This document shows positions 6,123-9,972 of a stretch of DNA of 9,972 bases, piece by piece. Position 1 is the stretch's first letter; every line of letters begins with the position of its first letter. This DNA is from Thermoplasmata archaeon (GTDB taxonomy: Archaea; Thermoplasmatota; Thermoplasmata; Lutacidiplasmatales; UBA184). The notes under the pieces were generated by a model, which was not told where the DNA came from, did no database searches, and worked only from the letters and a program-made list of their open reading frames with translations. The DNA lies in NCBI GenBank assembly GCA_030039865.1, contig JASHUS010000011.1:1-9972 (forward strand), given 5' to 3'. The position numbers and the translations under genes were made by a program.

Positions 6123-7430
6123 GTGAACGCGACCACCACCATCGTGCTGGGGGTCTTCCTCCTCGTCGGCTGCTCCGTGCTGGTCGGCGAGCTCTTCATC
6201 CGGATCGGCCAGGCCGCGCTGGTCGGACAGCTGCTCGTCGGCGTCGTGTTGGGGCCGACGCTCTTCGCGAACGTGCTGGGCCTCAGCACCATCGCGACGA
6301 CCTTCCAGCCGCTGCAGTTCCTCGCCACGTTCTTCATCCTGCTCCTCGCCGGGATGTCGATCACCCCGCAGCAGATCCGCTCGACCGGCGCGCGCGCGAG
6401 CGTGCTCGGGATCGCGATATTCCTGGTCCCGTTCTCGTTAGGCGCCGAGGTCGTCCACGTCCTGTACCCGGGACTCCCGACGATCGAGGCGCTGTTCGTC
6501 TCGCTCACGATCTCGATCACCGCCCTCCCCGTCCTCGGCGTGATGCTGCGCGAGTTCGACCTCCTCGAGACGAAGTTCGGCTCGTTCCTGATGACCGCGT
6601 CGATGGTGAACGAGCTCGCCGCGGTCACGACGTTCGCGGTCCTGCTCCAGCTCTACGACCACCCCTCGAACCCCGGGCTCGCCTTCGCCACCGCCATCAC
6701 CACGACCGGCCTCTTCCTCGTCACCGTCCTCGCCGCCTACTTCGTCCTCCGGGCGCTCCGCCAGACGAAGGTCTGGGACCGGATGGTGGCGCGGTTCCGC
6801 GCGTCGTGGCGGACCCGCGAGGCCGGCTTCGCGATCCTCCTCGTCCTCGGCTTCGGTCTCGCGCTCTACTCGCAGGAGCTCGGGCTCACGTACGTCGTGG
6901 GCGCGTTCTACTGCGGGCTCCTCCTCACGCCCGAGGCGACCGGGCGGCGCGAGTACCGCTCGATCAGCTTCGTCCTCGAGGCGATCACGTGGGGCTTCTT
7001 CATCCCGCTCTTCTTCGCGCTGATCGGGTTCAACATGAACCTGCGCGACATCGGGATCGCCTGGGTACCGATCCTGATCTTCGCCGCCCTCACGCTCTAC
7101 GCGCTCTTCTCAAAGATCTTCGTCGGGGCGGGGCTCTCGCGCGCGCTCGGCTGGCCGTCGAGCGAGTCGCTCGGCGCCGGGTTCCTCGTCACCAGCCGGG
7201 GGGCGGTCGAGCTCGCGATGGCCGTGATCCTGCTCGACGCGGGGATCTTTTCCACGCGGATCTTCACGATCGTGGCCGGCGTGGGGCTGATCACAACGAT
7301 CATCTCGCCGATCGGGGCGAAGCCGCTCGTCCGGTCGATGAAGAGCGTCGGCCGGGAGGCGGAGGACGCGGCGCCGCCGAGCCTCCTCGAGTCGGCGTTC
7401 GCGCGTCCGCGCCCGCCGGCGAACCGCTAG
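6123..7430 (+). CDS. Cation:proton antiporter, CPA2/Kef-type membrane domain
   Basis: This 435-residue integral membrane protein has about 12 hydrophobic helices between residues 3 and 405 and a short polar C-terminus. Family marks: GQLLVGVVLGP (35-45), FILLLAGMSI (71-80) followed by a polar TPQQIR, SITALPVLGVMLRE (131-144), the core-helix MVNELAAV (161-168), FFIPLFFALIGFNMNL (292-307) and TSRGAVELAMA (357-367). It lacks the cytosolic RCK/TrkA-N domain of Kef K+ effluxers, so it resembles minimal Na+(K+)/H+ exchangers that regulate pH or ion balance. At the usual acidic ion-binding pair (DD, ND or QD in relatives) it has N163-E164. The start is GTG at 6123 with GGAAAGGGG 5-6 bases upstream. 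It appears monocistronic, with a 68-base gap and a new TATA-like box before the next gene. The ion specificity cannot be read from sequence. Confidence 0.93.
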   Translation: MNATTTIVLGVFLLVGCSVLVGELFIRIGQAALVGQLLVGVVLGPTLFANVLGLSTIATTFQPLQFLATFFILLLAGMSITPQQIRSTGARASVLGIAIFLVPFSLGAEVVHVLYPGLPTIEALFVSLTISITALPVLGVMLREFDLLETKFGSFLMTASMVNELAAVTTFAVLLQLYDHPSNPGLAFATAITTTGLFLVTVLAAYFVLRALRQTKVWDRMVARFRASWRTREAGFAILLVLGFGLALYSQELGLTYVVGAFYCGLLLTPEATGRREYRSISFVLEAITWGFFIPLFFALIGFNMNLRDIGIAWVPILIFAALTLYALFSKIFVGAGLSRALGWPSSESLGAGFLVTSRGAVELAMAVILLDAGIFSTRIFTIVAGVGLITTIISPIGAKPLVRSMKSVGREAEDAAPPSLLESAFARPRPPANR

Positions 7431-7462
7431 CCGCGGGTCTCGGGGTTCCGCCGGGCCACCAC

Positions 7463-7470
7463 GGTTATCT
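7463..7470 (+). promoter_or_regulatory. TATA box, leaderless promoter of the miniprotein/HAD pair
   Basis: GGTTATCT is centred about 32 bases upstream of the ATG at 7499, with no Shine-Dalgarno between. The spacing supports initiation at or just before the start codon. Confidence 0.5.
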
Positions 7471-7498
7471 CCGCACGCTCGCGTGACGGCCCGCTTCC

Positions 7499-7729
7499 AT
7501 GTCGGCGGCACCGAACGTAGCGGCCGCTCCGGGTCCGGCGCCACCGCGCCCCTCGCGTCAGCGCGCGCTCGCGCTCGGTCTGTTGCTGACGCTCGGCGGG
7601 CTCGTCCTGGTGGCGGTGCTCCTGCCGACCGCGCCCGGGCGGCTCGGGACGATCCTCCCGATCGCGGCCGCGGGGCTCGTGCTCCTGTGGGTCGGCGGAA
7701 TCCTCCTCGGCCGCGGCAGCCGCGCCTAG
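7499..7729 (+). CDS. Two-helix membrane miniprotein, 76 aa
   Basis: Residues 1-20 are Ala/Pro rich and end in PRPSRQR. Hydrophobic segments follow at about 22-43 (ALALGLLLTLGGLVLVAVLL) and 51-71 (ILPIAAAGLVLLWVGGILL), separated by a short PTAPGRLG turn; the tail is GRGSRA. This predicts a helical hairpin with both ends on the same side, probably cytoplasmic by the positive-inside rule. No family is recognised. A TATA-like GGTTATCT sits about 32 bases before the ATG, so the start is well placed for leaderless expression. The HAD phosphatase GTG follows the stop by 7 bases, implying a shared transcript; a functional link is unproven. Confidence 0.75.
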   Translation: MSAAPNVAAAPGPAPPRPSRQRALALGLLLTLGGLVLVAVLLPTAPGRLGTILPIAAAGLVLLWVGGILLGRGSRA

Positions 7730-7736
7730 GTCGACC

Positions 7737-8390
7737 GTGCCCGCAACGTTTCCCTGGCGCCTCGTCACCTTCGACGTCGACGGGACGTTGACGCGCGGCC
7801 ACGGCTGGCGCCCGATCGCGGCGGCGTTCGGCCGTCTCCCGGAGTACGACGCCTCGAACCGGAGGTTCCTCGCCCGCGCCTCGGGCGAGGACGAGCACCT
7901 CGCCGATCTCCTCAACATCGCGACGGGCCACACGACCTCCGAGGTCGGAGCGATCGTCGACGCGACGCCGACGCTCGCCGGCATCGCCGAGGGGGTCCGG
8001 ACCCTGCACGCGCTCGGGGCCCGGGTCGCGCTGCTGACGCACAATCCCCGTTACGTGACGGACCGGTATCTCGCGCGGTTCGGCTTCGACGACTGCGAAG
8101 GGGTCGACGCGCAGGACATCGTCGCGGGCCGGATCGGTCCGGCGGAGGGCGTTCGCGCGGACAAGCGGCTCGGGCTCGGCCGGCTGCTCGATCGCGCCGC
8201 GACCGACGCCCGGCACGCGGTCCACGTCGGCGACGGGTGGGCCGACATCCCCGTGTTCCGTACGGTCGGAGGCGCCGTCGCGCTCAACAGCGCGCTTCCC
8301 GAAGTCAACGCCGCGGCGGACCTCCGGCTCACCGCCGACGATCTGCGCGAGGTCGTCGGGGCTATCGAGCGGTTGGGGCCACGTTCCTAA
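7737..8390 (+). CDS. HAD superfamily phosphatase, phosphoserine phosphatase-like
   Basis: This 217-residue protein carries all four HAD motifs: motif I DVDGTLT with nucleophile D13 and acid/base D15, motif II LLTHNP with T101, motif III lysine K143 (RADKRLGL), and motif IV GDGWAD with D166 and D170 as Mg2+ ligands. A helical cap insert lies at about 20-85, as in the SerB-like HAD-IB group. Motif II has T-H-N rather than the serine seen in typical SerB, so phosphoserine is not assured; small phosphorylated metabolites or nucleotides are alternatives. The start is GTG at 7737, 7 bases after the miniprotein stop, so the two are probably translated from one mRNA. It is soluble, with no signal sequence. 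Class is sure; substrate is unknown. Confidence 0.9.
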   Translation: MPATFPWRLVTFDVDGTLTRGHGWRPIAAAFGRLPEYDASNRRFLARASGEDEHLADLLNIATGHTTSEVGAIVDATPTLAGIAEGVRTLHALGARVALLTHNPRYVTDRYLARFGFDDCEGVDAQDIVAGRIGPAEGVRADKRLGLGRLLDRAATDARHAVHVGDGWADIPVFRTVGGAVALNSALPEVNAAADLRLTADDLREVVGAIERLGPRS

Positions 8391-8411
8391 GCGCAAGCGA
8401 AGTGCACAGGA

Positions 8412-8421
8412 TTCTTATACG
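8412..8421 (+). promoter_or_regulatory. TATA box, leaderless promoter of the 8448 gene
   Basis: TTCTTATACG is one of the clearest AT islands in the window. It is centred about 31 bases before the ATG at 8448 but only about 22 before the upstream in-frame GTG at 8439. The distance therefore favours the ATG as the start codon. Confidence 0.6.
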
Positions 8422-8447
8422 CCCAAGACCTTCTTGCGGTGCCTTCG

Positions 8448-9026
8448 ATGGAGTATGTCATCATCCGGGCGATGCACCCGACCTGGCTGACGATGCAGCT
8501 CCCGGCCGAGGTCGCCGATCTCATCGGCTTCCGGCCCGAGGCCGGCCCGGATCGGGAGATCAGCCGAACGATCGCGTTCCTCGCCCGCGGATCGGGCGTC
8601 GCCCGGGTCGTCGCGTCCGACCCGGCCCGGGAGGCGATCGCGATTGAGACCGTGCGAAGCCGGCTCATCGCCTCCGCCCGTCCCGGCGATCGCCGCCTGT
8701 TCACGATGCCGATCCCCGTCGTCCAGCACCTCGGCATCCACGCCTACTCCCGGGGCCCTCGGCTCCGGGGCACGGACGACTCGCTGATCTGGTTCGTGCC
8801 GGCGCCCGAGTACTACGAGTATCGGTCGGTCGTCGAGTCCGAGAAGCCGTGGACCGGGCCGACCGGGTCGCCGTTCGCCCACGTCTACGTCGCGAAGTCG
8901 CTCTTCCCGTTCCCCCGCGAATTCGGACAGCTCGCGGAGACGGAGTTCCGCATCGAAGAAGAGGAGTGGCGACCGGGCGTCGAGGCGCTCCAGCGCGTCG
9001 GCCGGCCGCGTCGGGTCGTGCTCTGA
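8448..9026 (+). CDS. Unrecognised protein with two AbrB/SpoVT-like segments
   Basis: This encodes 192 residues from the ATG at 8448; an in-frame GTG at 8439 would add three. No family is recognised with confidence. Two segments resemble the swapped-hairpin (SpoVT/AbrB) DNA-binding pattern of a strand, then IPxxVxxxLG: WLTMQLPAEVADLIGF (13-28) and RRLFTMPIPVVQHLGIHA (82-99). The second leads into SLIWFVPAPEYYEYR (112-126), an aromatic strand. Between them lies a mixed helix/strand stretch (IAFLARGSGVARVVASDPA). The C-terminus (about 140-192) is charged, with EEEEW near 170-174. If the resemblance is real the protein would be a tandem AbrB-type DNA-binding regulator; this is inference. It is a separate transcript from the HAD gene, given its own TATA box, and precedes the DUF6015-like gene by 120 bases. 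Confidence 0.78.
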   Translation: MEYVIIRAMHPTWLTMQLPAEVADLIGFRPEAGPDREISRTIAFLARGSGVARVVASDPAREAIAIETVRSRLIASARPGDRRLFTMPIPVVQHLGIHAYSRGPRLRGTDDSLIWFVPAPEYYEYRSVVESEKPWTGPTGSPFAHVYVAKSLFPFPREFGQLAETEFRIEEEEWRPGVEALQRVGRPRRVVL

Positions 9027-9028
9027 TT

Positions 9029-9083
9029 CGACGTGCTATACGTCGTCGCGCCGGCGAGAAAACTCGCCGTTGTACTATACGTA
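9029..9083. repeat. Paired CTATACGT elements flanking a perfect hairpin
   Basis: CTATACGT occurs at 9036-9043 and again at 9075-9082, exactly 39 bases apart. Between them is a perfect 7-bp inverted repeat, CGGCGAG-AAAA-CTCGCCG (9052-9069). The left copy overlaps another inverted repeat, CGACGT-GCTAT-ACGTCG (9029-9045). The block fills the gap after the 8448 gene and before the promoter of the next gene. Confidence 0.7.
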
Positions 9084-9115
9084 GAGCTCGTGCGACCTCG
9101 GCTCGTTTCCGAAGT

Positions 9116-9124
9116 TACATATAC
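9116..9124 (+). promoter_or_regulatory. TATA box of the DUF6015-like gene
   Basis: TACATATAC is centred about 27 bases before the ATG at 9147, as expected for a leaderless or near-leaderless transcript. In-frame starts at 9033 and 9126 would lie upstream of, or only 2 bases after, this box. Confidence 0.6.
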
Positions 9125-9146
9125 GATGGCCGGGGTAGATTCGTCC

Positions 9147-9809
9147 ATGCGGAGCGACGAGCGCTCGACTGCGAAGGGTACCGCCTCCAAGCGGTACACG
9201 CTGCGGAACCCGGTTCCGCTGCGGACGGCGGAGGATGTCAGCACGACCCGCGCGGGGATCCCGACGGACGCGGTCCTCTCGACGGGGGCCGGCCCGGTCG
9301 ATTTCGACTCCCTTGCGAAGGCGATCCGACGCTCGGTCGGCCACGAGGGGATGCGGCCCGAGGACGCGCGGTCGATCGCCGCCCACGTGCTCAACTTCTT
9401 CGGGTTCAACGAGCGGATCATCGACAACGTCCTTGGGCCGGACGACCGCGACACGTTCTACATGCTCGAGGACACCGGTATCCTCGAGACGGAGCGCGAC
9501 GAGACGACGCTCTACGATGGCCGGGAGTGGCGCATCCACTACTGGATGTTCCGCAAGGACCGCATCTTCGACCTCGCGCGCGAGGAGTCGGAAGCGATGG
9601 CCGCCGCGGGCGAGAAGGACGTGGTCTACTCGCCCAACTCGCACCGTTCGGGCGCCTTCCGCCTGCCCCACGGCGAGACCGGCACCGGCCTCGCGGCCCA
9701 CGCGGTCTACCACGAGCTCGGCGACGAGATCTGGCTCAAGCGGCGCCAGAACCCGCTCCCGTCGATGCCCGAGGGCCCGGTCCGCCGACGCCGGGACGCG
9801 GCCGACTGA
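9147..9809 (+). CDS. DUF6015-like archaeal protein, 220 aa
   Basis: The core (about residues 60-165 from this start) reads DFDSLAKAIRR...GMRPEDARSIAAHVLNFFGF, then NERIIDNVLGPDDRDTFYML, then LETERDETTLYDGREWRIHYW. This resembles a family I know as DUF6015 from Thermoplasmata-type archaea: a helical N-terminal half that may form a winged-helix-like bundle, followed by a short strand/aromatic region. The function of the family is unknown. The first 55 residues and the last 25 (RRRRDAAD) are polar and probably flexible. The frame is open back to 9033, but the TATA box at 9116-9124 places the transcript start near 9147, so the ATG there is chosen. The family name is recalled from sequence pattern and is moderately sure; the coding call is strong. 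Confidence 0.85.
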   Translation: MRSDERSTAKGTASKRYTLRNPVPLRTAEDVSTTRAGIPTDAVLSTGAGPVDFDSLAKAIRRSVGHEGMRPEDARSIAAHVLNFFGFNERIIDNVLGPDDRDTFYMLEDTGILETERDETTLYDGREWRIHYWMFRKDRIFDLAREESEAMAAAGEKDVVYSPNSHRSGAFRLPHGETGTGLAAHAVYHELGDEIWLKRRQNPLPSMPEGPVRRRRDAAD

Positions 9810-9813
9810 GCGA

Positions 9814-9857
9814 CGCTCGCCCCGGGAGGGGAGCGGACCGAAGGTCGTCCTTCGACC
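9814..9857. repeat. Two stem-loops between the DUF6015-like gene and trmY
   Basis: CGCTC/GAGCG continues into CCC/GGG with one bulged G, giving a strong stem across 9814-9835. A second stem, CGAAGG-TCGT-CCTTCG, lies at 9839-9854 and is mutually exclusive with GGTCG-TCCTT-CGACC at 9843-9857. No U-tract follows, so a bacterial-type terminator is not indicated. They could mark the 3' end of the upstream mRNA or be chance in GC-rich DNA. Confidence 0.45.
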
Positions 9858-9863
9858 GCCCAA

Positions 9864-9872
9864 CGCTTAACG
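9864..9872 (+). promoter_or_regulatory. TATA box, leaderless promoter of trmY
   Basis: CGCTTAACG is centred about 27 bases before the GTG at 9895 with no Shine-Dalgarno in between, the same geometry as the other leaderless genes here. Confidence 0.45.
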
Positions 9873-9894
9873 CCCGGCAAGATTCGCGCCTACC

Positions 9895-9972
9895 GTGCGA
9901 TGGTTCCTGATCCTGGCCCACCGCGTTCCCGTCTCGGGGGAATTCACCCTCAACGACCTCGCCGGCGGCGCC
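9895..9972 (+). CDS. trmY: tRNA (pseudouridine-54 N1)-methyltransferase TrmY, first 26 codons (3' partial)
   Basis: From the GTG at 9895 the frame reads VRWFLILAHRVPVSGEF and then TLNDLAGGA, and runs off the window. This matches the N-terminus of archaeal TrmY (DUF358, SPOUT superfamily), which begins M-R-x-F followed by a short strand, a Ser/Asp turn and (S/L)NDLPGxxGRxD. The enzyme methylates N1 of pseudouridine 54 in the T-loop of archaeal tRNAs to give m1-pseudouridine. An ATG at 9899 is in a different, unconvincing Pro/Arg-rich frame. A TATA-like CGCTTAACG about 27 bases upstream supports the GTG. Only 26 codons are visible and the SAM-binding knot lies beyond the edge, but the motif order is characteristic. 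Confidence 0.8.
   Translation, partial: MRWFLILAHRVPVSGEFTLNDLAGGA

Noticed and set aside
9033..9146. Extending the DUF6015-like protein to an upstream GTG at 9033 or ATG at 9126.
   Set aside because: The TATA box at 9116-9124 would lie inside or immediately before such a start, and the added residues encode the CTATACGT/hairpin block.
1..9972. tRNA, rRNA, CRISPR array, insertion sequence, or defence system.
   Set aside because: I saw no cloverleaf, no regularly spaced repeats, no terminal inverted repeats with a transposase, and no nuclease/toxin pair. I could not run covariance or profile searches.

Overview
The window is very GC-rich, densely packed DNA from an archaeon. The clearest lineage signals are a tetraether lipid synthase (Tes-type radical SAM protein), the start of a TrmY-type tRNA methyltransferase, the C-terminus of a thiolase-fold HMG-CoA synthase-like enzyme joined to a DUF35 zinc-ribbon/OB domain, and several TATA-like boxes about 27-32 bases upstream of start codons that lack a Shine-Dalgarno sequence (leaderless transcription). 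A DUF6015-like protein and the overall mix suggest an uncultured high-GC member of the Thermoplasmatota. That placement is inference from gene content, not a phylogeny.

Layout. Bases 2-793 (+) hold the 3' part of an HMG-CoA synthase-like/DUF35 fusion. It converges on a minus-strand group: an M61 metallopeptidase with a PDZ domain (805-2580), a 72-residue coiled-coil protein directly upstream (2592-2810), and a protein with a disordered basic/proline-rich N-terminus and an unrecognised C-terminal domain (2872-3423). A 279-base divergent intergenic region leads to tes (3703-5412, +). Tes converges on a solo SWIM zinc-finger protein (5485-5961, -). A 161-base divergent intergenic region with a long imperfect inverted repeat precedes a CPA2/Kef-type cation:proton antiporter (6123-7430, +). 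Then, all on the plus strand, come a two-helix membrane miniprotein (7499-7729) and a HAD phosphatase (7737-8390) as a likely pair, an unrecognised protein with two AbrB-like segments (8448-9026), a DUF6015-like protein (9147-9809), and the first 26 codons of trmY (9895 to the window end).

How the genes relate. Two genes bear on the membrane lipid: the HMG-CoA synthase-like fusion (mevalonate entry to isoprenoids, if the assignment is right) and Tes (joining of isoprenoid tails into membrane-spanning tetraethers). They are separated by unrelated genes and are not one operon. The rest looks like ordinary chromosomal housekeeping plus lineage-specific unknowns. I see no transposase, integrase, CRISPR array, toxin-antitoxin pair, rRNA or tRNA. 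The least explained parts are the unknown pair at 8448-9809 with its structured intergenic region, the domain in 2872-3423, and the inverted repeat upstream of the antiporter.
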